From the NCBI RefSeq assembly GCF_030285625.1, contig NZ_CP127294.1, positions 2,676,001 through 2,740,000 on the forward strand: a DNA stretch of 64,000 nt, read 5' to 3'. The stretch is from Amycolatopsis sp. 2-15 (GTDB lineage Bacteria; Actinomycetota; Actinomycetes; Mycobacteriales; Pseudonocardiaceae). The notes under the pieces are model-generated. The model was not told where the DNA came from. It saw only the letters and a program-made list of their open reading frames with translations, and searched no databases. Each line of letters starts with the position of its first letter. The first letter of the stretch is position 1. Position numbers and translations under genes: made by a program. Of the stretch, positions 1 through 12,900 are shown one piece after another.

Positions 1-697
1 CGTTGAGGTCGGCCGGCGTGCGGGTCTGGTAGACGTTGCCGTCGACCGTCCAGACGATCTTGTTGGGCGACCAGTCCACGGCGTAGGTGTGGAAGTCGTC
101 GGAGAAGTTCGGGCCGTTGTAGCCGGCGCCGATGCCGCCCGAGCCCGAGTAGCCGGGGCCGTGGATGGTGCCATGCACGGTGTTGGGCTCGAAGCCGACG
201 TTCTCCATCACGTCGATCTCGCCGTCGGTCGGCCAGTTGCCGCCGCCGAGCATCCAGAACGCGGGCCACATGCCCTGGCCGCGCGGGAGCTTCATGCGGG
301 TCTCGAAGTGGCCGTAGGCCTGGCTGAACTTGCCGGAGGTGTTCAGGCGCGCGGATGTGTACTCGCAGCGGCCGTACCAGCAGTTGTAGTTGCCTGGGTT
401 CTCGCGCTTGGCCGTGATCACCAAGTGGCCCTGGCCGTCGAGCGACGCGTTGTTCGTGCCGGACGTGTAGTACTGGCGTTCGTGGTTGTTGACGTTGTCG
501 CCGGTTTCGTAGTTCCACTTCGAACCGTCGGCCGGGCTGCCTGCGGGCCCGTTGAAGTCGTCGGTGAAGCTGGCCGCCGCCGCGGCTTCCGTGGGCGCGA
601 AGACGGCGGGCGTCGCCTGCACACCGACGGCCAGCAGCGAAGCGGCCGCGAAGAGCCCGGCCCAGCGGGAACGTCTCAGAGAACGTGAGATGGACAT
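1..697 (-). CDS. Secreted GH16 beta-glucanase (3' end outside window)
   Basis: Glycoside hydrolase family 16 enzyme, most likely an endo-beta-1,3- or mixed-linkage glucanase (laminarinase type) acting outside the cell. The first 40 or so residues form a signal peptide: an Arg-rich start, a hydrophobic stretch and an Ala-rich cleavage region. The catalytic motif EIDVME lies at about residues 160-165, with Glu160 the expected nucleophile and Glu165 the acid/base, and a typical FWML lies just before it. About 232 residues are visible; the C-terminus, including any binding module, runs off the window. The ATG has an AAGAGGTG ribosome site. Soluble products could feed the Opp-type importer and GH1 glucosidase at 3.9-11.1 kb. 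Family assignment is firm; exact substrate is inferred. Confidence 0.93.
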   Translation of the reverse strand, partial: MSISRSLRRSRWAGLFAAASLLAVGVQATPAVFAPTEAAAAASFTDDFNGPAGSPADGSKWNYETGDNVNNHERQYYTSGTNNASLDGQGHLVITAKRENPGNYNCWYGRCEYTSARLNTSGKFSQAYGHFETRMKLPRGQGMWPAFWMLGGGNWPTDGEIDVMENVGFEPNTVHGTIHGPGYSGSGGIGAGYNGPNFSDDFHTYAVDWSPNKIVWTVDGNVYQTRTPADLN

Positions 698-864
698 CGT
701 TGTCACCTCTTCTTGCGGAGGGGACCGCGCTTTCACGCGCAGCACGAAAAACGCGGTGGGGCGGAGGAGAGCACGGCGGGGGACCGTGCGGTTCTCGGCC
801 GAGCGCTTCGTGTCCACTCCGGAGGTGGACCGCAGGCGGGCGGCAGGCGTCGGACTAATCGGAC

Positions 865-891
865 TACTTTGTTGTGCCTGGCAACAAAGTA
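865..891. promoter_or_regulatory. 27-nt palindrome, candidate ROK operator for the GH16 gene
   Basis: Perfect inverted repeat TACTTTGTTG-N7-CAACAAAGTA in the 364-base gap between the GH16 start and the ROK gene. Its core resembles the TTTGTT/AACAAA layout of the xyl operator bound by XylR, a ROK repressor. A direct repeat of TCGGACTA lies just beside it at about 850-865. The rest of 698-1061 shows no gene; it must hold the GH16 promoter. Which ROK protein binds here is inference. Confidence 0.6.
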
Positions 892-1061
892 AAAGCAGTA
901 TGCATGGTCCGTACCACTGCGGCAATGGCGAATGTGAGAATTTTTTCAACCCGAATTAAGGGCCGACGGTTGCCGCCCAGGTGATCGACGAGGGCGCGGA
1001 CGATCATCACCGGCCGGTCACCTGGGGTTCTCGGAAGTGTTCGCTGGGTGACAGCGGGGTC

Positions 1062-2312
1062 CTAGGCCGCGCCGGCGCCCGAACGGATCGCGGGGGCCGG
1101 CTTGGCCAGCAGGCGGGGATCGGCGCCCTGTTCCAGCAGGTCGGCGACGGGCAGGGTGGCGGCACCCGTCGCGACGGCGTCGAGGCCCAGGTAACCGAGC
1201 TGGATCGTGGTCTCGCCGAACGGGTGGCTCAGCGCGTGGGCCGACGCAGTGGAACGGATCAGCGGCAGCAGGCGCTCGCCGAGGGCGAGGCCGGCCCACC
1301 CGCCGACGACGATGCGCTCGGGGTTGAACAGGTTGATCAGGTTCGCGATCCCGGCGCCGAGGTAGCCGGCCGTCTCCTCGAGGACCTTCTGGGCCGACTT
1401 CGAACGGTCGGCCGACGCGAGAAGCGCGGCGAACTGGTCCTGCTCGGTCTCGCCGGGCACGGGCTTGCCCCGGGCGCGCCGGTAGCGCGCGAGCACGGCC
1501 TCGGCGCCGATGTAGGCCTCGAGACAGCCGTGCGAACCGCAGCGGCAGGCCTGCCCGCCGTAGACGATCGTGGTGTGGCCCCACTCGCCGGCGCTGCTCG
1601 TGGAGCCGCGGTAGGTGGCGCCGTCGGCGATCACGGCCGCGCCGACGCCCGAGCCGATGAGCACGATCACCGCGTGGCGCGCGCCGCGCCCGGCGCCGAA
1701 CCACATCTCGGCCTGGCCCTGGGTTTTGGCGCCGTTGTCGACGAACACGGGCAGCTCGATGCCGGCCACGCGCAGGTCGTCGGCCAGCGCGACGGAATCC
1801 CAGCCGATGGTCGGCGCGTGCACCAGCACGCGTTCGCCCTGCTCGACCGTGCCGGGCACGCCGACACCCACGCCGATCACGGCCGACTCCTCGGCCCCTG
1901 CGGACGCGATCACCTCGCGCAACCCGGAGACGACGGCCGCGACGACCGTGGCCGGCTCGGTGCGCGCCGGTGACAGCTCGTGTTCGACCGTGGCCAGCCG
2001 TTGCATCGCGAGGTCGAACAGCTCCACGCGCACGCCCGTCTCGCCGATGTCGACGCCCGCCACGTAGCCGTACGCCGGGTCCACGCGCAGCAGAACGCGC
2101 GGCCGTCCGCCGTCGGATTCGACCAGGCCGGCCTCGGTGATGAGCCGTTCCTCGCTGAGCTCGGCGGTCACGTTGCTGACCGTCGCCGCCGAAAGGCCGG
2201 TGAGCTGGCTCAGTTCGTGCCGCGACAAGGGGCCGTCGAAGTACAGTTTCGACAGCAGCAGGGAACGGTTGTGCCGCCGCAGATCTCGGACGGTCGTGCG
2301 CTTGGTCGCCAT
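1062..2312 (-). CDS. ROK family transcriptional repressor
   Basis: Sugar-responsive ROK repressor (NagC/XylR class), 416 residues. An N-terminal winged helix (about residues 8-68, rich in the LSRHEL...LSAATVS pattern) precedes a ROK sugar-kinase fold. The fold retains a DIGET phosphate-loop relic and the zinc motif CRCGSHGCLEAY. An upstream in-frame ATG at 2378 would run into the shared operator region and has no ribosome site, so the ATG at 2312 was chosen; its own Shine-Dalgarno is weak. It is transcribed away from a second ROK gene and towards the GH16 gene. Presumably it senses a gluco-oligosaccharide or glucoside and controls the beta-glucan locus. Confidence 0.9.
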   Translation of the reverse strand: MATKRTTVRDLRRHNRSLLLSKLYFDGPLSRHELSQLTGLSAATVSNVTAELSEERLITEAGLVESDGGRPRVLLRVDPAYGYVAGVDIGETGVRVELFDLAMQRLATVEHELSPARTEPATVVAAVVSGLREVIASAGAEESAVIGVGVGVPGTVEQGERVLVHAPTIGWDSVALADDLRVAGIELPVFVDNGAKTQGQAEMWFGAGRGARHAVIVLIGSGVGAAVIADGATYRGSTSSAGEWGHTTIVYGGQACRCGSHGCLEAYIGAEAVLARYRRARGKPVPGETEQDQFAALLASADRSKSAQKVLEETAGYLGAGIANLINLFNPERIVVGGWAGLALGERLLPLIRSTASAHALSHPFGETTIQLGYLGLDAVATGAATLPVADLLEQGADPRLLAKPAPAIRSGAGAA

Positions 2313-2382
2313 GTGACACCCATCTGGCCTCGAACTCTCCCGGCACCAGGATGCCTGATCACCGTAAGTTGTGGCCATGTAT

Positions 2383-2426
2383 TAACTAGTGAACTAAGTC
2401 CCGAACATATGGTCGTCTGGCAGAAT
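2383..2426. promoter_or_regulatory. Shared control region of the divergent ROK genes
   Basis: The 121-base gap between the two ROK starts contains an AT-rich element at 2383-2399; on the minus strand it reads as two TAGTT units separated by CAC. A CAGAAT hexamer at 2421-2426 sits 8 bases before the GTG of the second gene. That fits a -10 box for a leaderless transcript, and there is no Shine-Dalgarno upstream of that GTG. Operator role is inferred from position and low GC. Confidence 0.4.
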
Positions 2427-2433
2427 CCCCCAG

Positions 2434-3660
2434 GTGACGAGGGTGCTCCGGCAGACAACCCGCGACCTGAGGCGGCACAACCGAGCGGCGCTCCTGTCGT
2501 CGCTCTACCTGCGAGGGCCGGTCAGCCGGCTCGAACTCGTCGCCGAATCCGGGCTCAGTCCCGCGACCGTGACGAACGTGGTCGCGGAGCTCATCGGCGA
2601 CGGTGTGGTGGCCGAGGCCGGTTCCGTCGAGTCCGATGGTGGCAGGCCGCGCACGCTGCTGCGCGTCCGGCCCGAGTACGGGCAGGTCGTGGGCGTCGAC
2701 GTCGGCGAGACCCACGTGCGCGCCGGGCTCTTCGACTGCGCGCTCGGGACGCTCGCGACCGTGCAGCACCCGCTCGCGGGCAGCAACCCCGACCCGGCGG
2801 AAGTCGTCGAGCTCGCGCGGGCCGGCGTCGCCTCGGTGCTGTCTTCGGGCGGGGCTTCCCGCGTGCTCGGCGTCGGCGTCGGCGTGCCGGGCGCGGTGCG
2901 CGAAGGCGGCATCGTGCACGCCCCCACGCTCGGCTGGGCCGGCGTCGCGTTCGCCGACCTGCTGCGCGCCCACCCGCAGTTCGCCGACGCACCCCTGCAC
3001 CTCGACAACCGCGCCCGCACGCTCGGCCAGGCCGAGATGTGGCTCGGCGCCGGCCGCGGAGCCGACCGCGCCGTGATCGCCCTGCTCGGGGTGGGCGTCG
3101 GCGCCGCCTTCGTCACGGACGGTGGGTCTTTTCCCGGCATCACGACCAGCGAGTGGGGCCACACCGTGGTGCAGGCCGCGGGCGCCGCCTGCCGCTGCGG
3201 TTCGCGCGGGTGCCTGGAGGCGTATGTCGGTACCGAGGCCGTGGTGCGGCGGTATGGCGAGACTCCCGGTGCGCAGCCGCTGCCCGGCGCGGACAGCGAG
3301 AGCCGGCTCGCGGAGCTCGTCGCCCTGGCCGAAGCCGAAACCGAGACGAGCCCGGCCGAAAGGTCTGGTCCAGCCGCCGAAACACTCGCCGCGACGGGTG
3401 AATACCTGGGCATCGGCATCGCCAATCTGATCAACCTCCTGGCGCCCGACCGGGTCGTGCTGGCAGGCTCGGCGGGGGCGATCATGGGCCCGGCGATCCT
3501 GCCGTACGTCCGTGACGCCGCCGCCCGGCACGCGCTCGGTTACCTCGCCGAGGCGACAGTGGTCGAGCTCGGAGAGCTGGGCCCGGAGGCTGTCGCGCTG
3601 GGGGCGGCGACGTTGCCGATCGCGGCGCTGCTGGCGTCGGGTGGGCGTTCAGCCGGCTGA
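2434..3660 (+). CDS. ROK family transcriptional repressor
   Basis: Second ROK repressor, 408 residues, clearly paralogous to its divergent neighbour. Both share the N-terminal DLRRHNR segment, a winged helix, a DVGETHVRAG phosphate-loop relic and a CRCGSRGCLEAY zinc motif. The GTG start lacks a ribosome site, but a -10-like CAGAAT lies 8 bases upstream, so the mRNA is probably leaderless. It points towards the importer operon starting at 3860, for which it is the best candidate repressor. A divergent paralogous pair between a glucanase and a transporter/glucosidase operon suggests that each regulates one side or that they cross-regulate. Confidence 0.9.
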   Translation: MTRVLRQTTRDLRRHNRAALLSSLYLRGPVSRLELVAESGLSPATVTNVVAELIGDGVVAEAGSVESDGGRPRTLLRVRPEYGQVVGVDVGETHVRAGLFDCALGTLATVQHPLAGSNPDPAEVVELARAGVASVLSSGGASRVLGVGVGVPGAVREGGIVHAPTLGWAGVAFADLLRAHPQFADAPLHLDNRARTLGQAEMWLGAGRGADRAVIALLGVGVGAAFVTDGGSFPGITTSEWGHTVVQAAGAACRCGSRGCLEAYVGTEAVVRRYGETPGAQPLPGADSESRLAELVALAEAETETSPAERSGPAAETLAATGEYLGIGIANLINLLAPDRVVLAGSAGAIMGPAILPYVRDAAARHALGYLAEATVVELGELGPEAVALGAATLPIAALLASGGRSAG

Positions 3661-3714
3661 ATGTCCTTGTCCCGCAAGGAGATCGACGGTCGGGTACCGA
3701 GCGTGAGCCTTTCT

Positions 3715-3775
3715 TTCAGTACTTAAACTTAGGCACAAAATGTTACCGCCGTGTTATTGACGTGACCCGAGTCAC
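3715..3775 (+). promoter_or_regulatory. Upstream region of the beta-glucoside import operon
   Basis: The 199-base gap before the operon holds an AT-rich direct repeat, ACTTAA-ACTTAG, at about 3721-3732. Its ACTTAG core also occurs, on the other strand, in the ROK intergenic element. A palindrome GTGAC-CCGA-GTCAC lies at 3762-3775, and a TTGACG -35-like hexamer at 3757-3762 has no good -10 partner. The promoter position is therefore uncertain. Confidence 0.35.
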
Positions 3776-3859
3776 CCGGGTTGACTCCTCCTGTCGCGCG
3801 GCCGGACCGAGCTCTCCGAGCGCGGGCGGAATCCGTAGCACCAGGACCTAGGAGGACGA

Positions 3860-5530
3860 ATGCGAGTGAAGCGCTCCGTCGTCGCAGCGCTCGTCGCCGT
3901 GGTGGCAGCCGCGGTGCTCGCCGCTTGCGGCGGCGGCTCGAGCAGCGCGGGTGGCGGCGGCAACGCCGCGGCCGTGCTGAACGTCGGCATGCCGAACGGG
4001 CCGCAGCCCGAGAACAACAACCCGTTCCTGGAGACTTCGGCGGCGGCGTCGCTCGGGTACCGCTACGTGATCTACGAGCCCCTCGTGATGCTCAACCGCG
4101 TGAAGCCGCAGGAAGCCGGCAAGCCGTGGCTGGCCACGAAGTGGAACTGGTCGGACAACTACAAGAAGCTGGTCCTGACCATCCGCGACGGAGTCAAGTT
4201 CTCCGACGGCACGCCGATGACCGGCGACGACGTGGCCTACACGTTCCAGCTGCTGCGCGACAACAAGGCCCTGAACATCGACTCGGTGCCGTACAAGGAC
4301 ATCACCGCGAGCGGGAACCAGGTCACCCTGGGCTTCGACACCTCGCAGTTCGTGAACCAGGTCAAGATCCTGCAGACGATCGTGGTACCCAAGCACATCT
4401 GGTCGCAGATCAAGGACCCGTCCACCGACACCGTGAAGAACCCGGTCGGCACCGGACCGTTCACGCTGAAGTCCTTCACCCCGCAGACGATCACCGTCAC
4501 GCAGCGCACCGGCTACTGGCAGCAGGCGCCGGCGGTCAAGGAGATCCGCTACACCTCCTACAACGACAACAACGCGCAGGTCGCCGCGCTCACCAGTGGT
4601 GCGGCCGAGTGGAGCTTCGTCTTCATCCCGAACTACAAGACCGTCTACGTGAACAAGGACCCGCAGCACTACAAGCTGTGGTTCCCGGCCCAGCTCGCCG
4701 TGCACGGCCTGTGGTTCAACACGGAGAAGGCGCCGTGGGACAACCCGAAGCTGCGCCAGGCGGTCAACAAGGTCATCAACCGCGACGACATCTTCAACCA
4801 GGGTGAGGCCGGCTACTTCTACCCGAAGAACGACCAGGTCACCGGCATCCCGACGCCGGCGGGCGACTCGTTCATTGCGGCGCAGTACAAGGGCCAGACC
4901 GTGAAGGTCGACGTGCCGGGCGCCAAGTCGCTGCTCACCGGCGCGGGCTTCAAGTACAACGGCAACCAGCTCGTGGACCCGAGCGGCAAGCCGGTGAACC
5001 TCAAGCTCACGGTGCCCTCGGGCTGGTCGGACTACATCACCGACCTCGAGATCATCAAGGACAACCTGTCGCAGATCGGCATCACCGCCACCGTCGACAA
5101 GATGAACCAGGACGCGTGGACGAAGTCCGTCGACACCGGTGACTTCGAGGGTCTGCTGCATTGGACCAACGACGGTGCCACGCCGTACGACCTGTACCGC
5201 GACGTGATGGACGGCAACCGCTACAAGCCGACCGGCCAGGGTGGCATCAACGGCAACTACGGCCGCTACAAGAACGACCAGGCGACGCAGGCGCTCGAGA
5301 CCTACGCCAACGCCGCCGACGACGCGAGCCGCGCCACGGCGATGAACACGTTGCAGCAGATCATGATCGACCAGCAGCCGATGGTCCCGCTCATGGCCGC
5401 CAACTCCGGCGGCGAGTACAGCACGAAGAACTGGACGGGCTGGCCCGACGAGACCAACCCGTACGGCCCCGCGCAGCCGACTCTGCGCAACGCGCTGGAC
5501 ATCGTCATGCACCTGAAGCCCGCGGCCTGA
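3860..5530 (+). CDS. Opp/Dpp-family extracellular solute-binding lipoprotein
   Basis: Family 5 substrate-binding protein, 556 residues, the extracellular receptor of the ABC importer that follows. The N-terminus is a lipoprotein signal with lipobox LAAC (acylated Cys23) and a Gly/Ser-rich linker. The mature part has the family pattern: an early LV.L.K.KPWLA region, the [10 protein letters not shown] motif, then PVGTGPF. Strong AGGAGGA ribosome site. Family members often bind peptides, but some import cello- or gluco-oligosaccharides. The GH16, GH1 and ROK neighbours favour a beta-gluco-oligosaccharide here; that is inference from context. Confidence 0.92.
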   Translation: MRVKRSVVAALVAVVAAAVLAACGGGSSSAGGGGNAAAVLNVGMPNGPQPENNNPFLETSAAASLGYRYVIYEPLVMLNRVKPQEAGKPWLATKWNWSDNYKKLVLTIRDGVKFSDGTPMTGDDVAYTFQLLRDNKALNIDSVPYKDITASGNQVTLGFDTSQFVNQVKILQTIVVPKHIWSQIKDPSTDTVKNPVGTGPFTLKSFTPQTITVTQRTGYWQQAPAVKEIRYTSYNDNNAQVAALTSGAAEWSFVFIPNYKTVYVNKDPQHYKLWFPAQLAVHGLWFNTEKAPWDNPKLRQAVNKVINRDDIFNQGEAGYFYPKNDQVTGIPTPAGDSFIAAQYKGQTVKVDVPGAKSLLTGAGFKYNGNQLVDPSGKPVNLKLTVPSGWSDYITDLEIIKDNLSQIGITATVDKMNQDAWTKSVDTGDFEGLLHWTNDGATPYDLYRDVMDGNRYKPTGQGGINGNYGRYKNDQATQALETYANAADDASRATAMNTLQQIMIDQQPMVPLMAANSGGEYSTKNWTGWPDETNPYGPAQPTLRNALDIVMHLKPAA

Positions 5531-5533
5531 TCT

Positions 5534-6660
<1,127 letters not shown>

Positions 6661-6664
<4 letters not shown>

Positions 6665-7641
6665 GGTACCTGCTCCAACGGCTCGGCTTCTACGTGTTCA
6701 CCGCGTGGGCCGCCGTCACCATCAACTTCTTCATCCCGCGGCTGATCCCCGGGGACCCGGTGCAGTCGCTCATCACGAAGAACCAGGGCTCGCTGTCCGC
6801 GGACGCGATCCAGTCGCTGTACGTCCTCTTCGGACTGGACAAGAACGAAAGCCTGGTCGCCCAGTACTTCCACTACTGGGCGCAGCTCTTCCGCGGCGAC
6901 CTCGGGCTGTCGTTCACCTTCTTCCCCTCGCCTGTGTCCGAGGTGATCGGCGACAGTCTGCCGTGGACGATCATCCTCGTCGGGTTCACCACGGTGGTGG
7001 GCTTCCTGATCGGCACCGGCCTCGGCGTCGTCGCCGGGTGGCGGCGCGGGTCCTGGGTGGACGGTCTGCTTCCGGTGACCACGTTCCTGTCGTCCATTCC
7101 GTACTTCTGGCTCGGCCTGATCGCGATCACGCTGCTGGCCGGCCCGGGCAGCTTCTTCCCGGCGTCGGGCGGTTACGACCCGGGCGTGGTGCCCGGGTGG
7201 GGCGGCGACTTCATCGGCAGCGCGATCCAGCACAGCCTGCTGCCGGCGATCACGATCCTGATCAGCTCGATGGGCAGCTGGATCCTCGGCATGCGCAACA
7301 TGATGGTCACCGTCGCGTCGGAGGACTACATCACCGTCGCACACGCCAAGGGCCTCAAGGAACGCCGCGTGATGGTGAGCTACGCGGCCCGCAACGCGCT
7401 GCTGCCGAGCGTGTCCGGTTTCGCGCTGGCGCTGGGCTTCATCGTGGGCGGCACGCTGCTGGTGGAGATCGTGTTCTCCTACCCCGGCGTCGGCTACGAG
7501 CTGTTCCAGGCCGTCGGTTCGCAGGACTACCCGCTGATGCAGGGCATCTTCCTCATCATCACGCTCTCGGTGCTGGTGGCGAATCTGCTCGCCGACGTCG
7601 CCTACCTCGTGCTCGACCCCCGCACCCGGAAGGAGGGCTGA
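6661..7641 (+). CDS. ABC importer permease, OppB/DppB type
   Basis: Integral membrane subunit with about six transmembrane helices, 326 residues. It starts with the family N-terminus [15 protein letters not shown] and has the [12 protein letters not shown] loop. The EAA coupling loop near residues 225-245 contains the [11 protein letters not shown] pattern. The GTG start overlaps the preceding TGA. Together with the following permease it forms the channel. Confidence 0.93.
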
Positions 7642-7644
7642 GCC

Positions 7645-8633
7645 GTGGCACTTCCCGCAGCCGATCTCAAGGCCGTCGCGCCGGTCGGCGCCGGAGCCAT
7701 CGCCGGGCCCGCCGCGAAACGCCGGCGCTTCCGGTTCCTGACCGGTGGCAAGACGATCACCGGGCTCCTGGTGCTGGCCTTCTTCGTGGTCATCGCGATC
7801 ATCGGCCCGTGGATCGCGCCGTTCGACCCGTCCGCGCGCAGCAACGACCTGCTGGAATCGCCTTCGGGCAAGCACTGGTTCGGCACCACGCACCTCGGCC
7901 AGGACATCTTCAGCCAGGTGATCGTGGGCACGCGCAGCGTGATGCTCGTGGGGCTCACCGCCGGCATCGTGGCGACGATCCTCGCCGTGGTCGTCGGCGT
8001 CACGTCCGGGTACCTCGGCGGGACGCCGGGCGAAGGACTATCCGCACTGTCCAATGTGTTCCTCGTGATCCCGGCGCTGCCGCTGATCATCATCATCGGC
8101 TCGGCGCTGCCCAGCGGTGGCGACTACCTGGTGGCCGTGATCATCGGGTTCACGTCGTGGGCCTGGGGCGCGCGGATCCTGCGCGCGCAGACACTTTCGT
8201 TGCGCCGCCGGGAATATGTCGAGGCTTCGCGCGCGAGCGGTGAGTCGACGTGGCGGATCATCTTCTTCGAGATCCTGCCGAACCTCACGGCGGTGATCGC
8301 GTCGAGCTTCGTGGGCACGGTGGTGTTCGCGGTGATGTCGGAGATCACGCTGGCGTTCGTCGGCGTCTCCAGCTTCTCGGAGTGGAACTGGGGCACGATC
8401 CTGTTCTGGGCGCAGAGCCAGCAGGCGCTGGCGCAGGGCGCGTGGTGGTGGTTTGTGCCGGCGGGGCTCGCGATCGCCATCCTCGGCACCGCGTTGTCGC
8501 TGCTCAACTTCGGCATCGACGAGTTCGTGAGCCCGCGGCTGCGCTCGAGCGGCAAGACCAAGGCGAAGAACGCCGAGGGCAAGACGGTGCGCCTGCGCGT
8601 CGGCTTCACGCCCGTGCTCGGCCGGGAGAAGGA

Positions 8634-8637
<4 letters not shown>
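7645..8637 (+). CDS. ABC importer permease, OppC/DppC type
   Basis: Second permease, 330 residues, GTG start with an AGGAGG ribosome site. It has a long cytoplasmic N-terminus, a first transmembrane helix, the FDPSARS and FGTTHLGQDIFSQV signatures of DppC proteins, and an EAA loop with YVEASRASGEST. A Lys/Arg-rich C-terminal tail follows the last helix. It overlaps the next ATPase gene by 4 bases. Confidence 0.93.
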
Positions 8638-9650
<1,013 letters not shown>

Positions 9651-9663
9651 ATAAGGAGACCCC

Positions 9664-11070
<1,407 letters not shown>

Positions 11071-11087
11071 GTCACCCCGGGTGAACA

Positions 11088-11119
11088 GAAGGGCGTCCGC
11101 CTCAGCGCGGGCGCCCTTC
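11088..11119 (+). terminator. Hairpin after the GH1 gene
   Basis: A 13-bp stem (GAAGGGCGTCCGC paired with GCGGGCGCCCTTC, one mismatch) and a 6-base loop start 17 bases after the GH1 stop. There is no U-tract, as is usual for high-GC actinobacterial terminators. Confidence 0.65.
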
Positions 11120-11340
11120 GGCTTTCCGCGGGCGTCGGCTCGCCGGCTGCAGCGGACCCACCGTCGCCTCGACGACCTTGGTGTGTTCGAGGACCCAGTC
11201 GGTCATTCGACCCCAGTGCAGGGTGAGTCACTGGGTGGCCTTGTCGCGGTAGCTGCCGCGGTCGGCCAGGTCACCCTCGACCACCAGCTGCACGGCCACC
11301 CCGCGTCCGCGTTGCCGTGCGCGGCAAGGCAAGCCCGAAG
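11102..11340 (-). pseudogene. Remnant of a SnoaL/NTF2-like protein
   Basis: On the minus strand one frame reads GVAVQLVVEGDLADRGSYRDKATQ, a stop, then LTLHWGRMTDWVLEHTKVVEA. This matches in layout the last strands and C-terminal tail of SnoaL-like NTF2-fold proteins. The usual N-terminal half is missing, with an in-frame stop at about 11330. The stretch 11120-11460 contains nothing else recognisable. It may be an old deletion remnant; the family call rests on pattern only. Confidence 0.4.
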
Positions 11341-11460
11341 ATCACCCGGCCGAGGGTAAGGCTGTCCCCACCCCGCCGACGCCAGCGCACACCATGGCCG
11401 CGCCACCCCCGCCGGACCTACGTTCGGAGAGCATCAGGCGACGAGCGAGGGAGAGTGGCC

Positions 11461-12174
11461 ATGACGGCGGGGACGGATCTGCGACCACCGCGGGTGCCGG
11501 CGCAGCAGCCGCGCACGGCGAAGAAGCGCCGCCCGTGGATCGGGGTGCTGGGGCTGGTCGTGGTGGCCTTCCTGGCGTACTCGCTGCCGCCATATCTCGC
11601 GCTCGACCCGGCGCGGTCGCGTGTGCCGGCGCCGGCCGGCTTCGGCGCGCACTACTGGTTCCTCGTGGGCCACGTGGTGTTCGGCTCGATCGCGATGATC
11701 TGCGCGGTCGTGCAGATCTGGCCATGGGTCCGTCGCCGCTTCCCGGTGGTGCACCGCTACGCCGGCCGCGCCTACGTCTTCGGCGGCGTGCTGCCTTCCG
11801 GCGTGATGGCCCTGACGATCGGCGCCGCCAGCCCCTTCGGCCCCGCCACGCGAGCCAGCGACGTTTTGCTCGCGGTCATGTGGATCGGCTGCACCTGGGC
11901 CGGCTACCGTGCCGCCCGCGATCGCCGCTTCGGCGACCACCGGCGCTGGATGATCCGCAGCTTCGCGCTGACCATGTCGATCATCCTCAACCGGCTGATC
12001 TCACCGATCGCGATTTTCATTCTGGAACCCCAGATGGCCACCACGTTCGGCGGCAGCGAGGTCGCGTTCATGCAGTCCGTCGCGGCCACCGCCGCGTGGC
12101 TGAGCTGGACGGTCGCGCTGGTCGGCGCCCAGCTGTGGCTGGAGCGCAAGCCGAAGAAGGCCGTCGCCGCCTAG
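11461..12174 (+). CDS. DUF2306 membrane protein
   Basis: Predicted integral membrane protein of the DUF2306 family, 237 residues. About six or seven hydrophobic segments follow a basic N-terminal tail. The family pattern is visible: GHVVFGSIAM, then a buried HRYAGRAYVFGG segment, then DHRRWMIRSFAL. The conserved His residues suggest possible haem or metal binding, but function is unknown. ATG preceded by GAGGGAGA. It stands alone before the next gene, 9 bases downstream. Confidence 0.8.
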   Translation: MTAGTDLRPPRVPAQQPRTAKKRRPWIGVLGLVVVAFLAYSLPPYLALDPARSRVPAPAGFGAHYWFLVGHVVFGSIAMICAVVQIWPWVRRRFPVVHRYAGRAYVFGGVLPSGVMALTIGAASPFGPATRASDVLLAVMWIGCTWAGYRAARDRRFGDHRRWMIRSFALTMSIILNRLISPIAIFILEPQMATTFGGSEVAFMQSVAATAAWLSWTVALVGAQLWLERKPKKAVAA

Positions 12175-12183
12175 TCTCGGCCC

Positions 12184-12900
12184 ATGCGTCTCGGTCTGCT
12201 CTACCCGACCAGGAACGCGGGCGAGGACGACTTCCTCGACCTCGCCGGCCGGCTCCATCCCCCGCTCGACCTGGCCGTCCACTACTTCGCGTGGCCGTCC
12301 GATGTGGACGATGTGGGCGCGCTGGACCTCGCCGAAGTCACCGACGCCGTCCGCTGCCTCGGCTCGGACGCGCACCTGGAAACGGCCCTGTGCGACCTCG
12401 AGCCGTTCGACGCGGTCGCCTTCGCCGTCACCAGCTCCAGCTTCCTGACCGACACCCGGCACCAGCTCGAGACCCTCCGCCGTCTCGCCGGCGCCCCGGC
12501 CACCAGCACCACCGCCGCGTTCCAGGACGCGATCCGCTTCCTCGGCTTCGACACGGTCTCGCTGGCCTCGGTCTACCACCCGAGCCTGTCCGACCAGTTC
12601 ATCGCGCGCCTCGACGCCGATGTCATCCACCGCGTCGACGCCTCCGCCGGCTCCGACCGCGAGCTCGCCGCGTGGCCGGCCGAGCGGATCGTCGACCTCG
12701 TCGCGCGGGCCGCGCACCCGGCGGCGCAGGCCGTGCTCCTGCCGGAGACCGCCCTGCACGCCAACCGCCTCACGGCCGACCTCGAACGGGCCGCCGGCTG
12801 CCCCGTGCTCACCGCCACCCAGGTCACGCTGTGGGCCGCCGCCAGGCTCGTCGGAGCACAGCCCACCGCCGAAGGCGCCGGACCGCTTTTCCGTGTCTAG
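12184..12900 (+). CDS. Asp/Glu racemase-fold protein lacking both catalytic cysteines
   Basis: 238-residue protein resembling the maleate isomerase / arylmalonate decarboxylase branch of the Asp/Glu racemase superfamily. It has a two-lobed alpha/beta layout, an early GLLYPTRN strand and a DAVAFAVTSSSF segment where relatives have a CTS motif. Here the first cysteine position is Val82. The second catalytic region, usually with Cys, reads LLPETALHA (about 185-193), also without cysteine. Normal racemase or isomerase chemistry is therefore unlikely. It may be a decarboxylase-like, binding-only or neofunctionalised member. It overlaps the convergent hydrolase gene at the stop codons. Confidence 0.6.
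   Translation: MRLGLLYPTRNAGEDDFLDLAGRLHPPLDLAVHYFAWPSDVDDVGALDLAEVTDAVRCLGSDAHLETALCDLEPFDAVAFAVTSSSFLTDTRHQLETLRRLAGAPATSTTAAFQDAIRFLGFDTVSLASVYHPSLSDQFIARLDADVIHRVDASAGSDRELAAWPAERIVDLVARAAHPAAQAVLLPETALHANRLTADLERAAGCPVLTATQVTLWAAARLVGAQPTAEGAGPLFRV

Noticed and set aside
2312..2378. Upstream ATG at 2378 as start of the first ROK gene
   Set aside because: It would add 22 residues without family similarity, lacks a ribosome site and runs into the divergent operator region.
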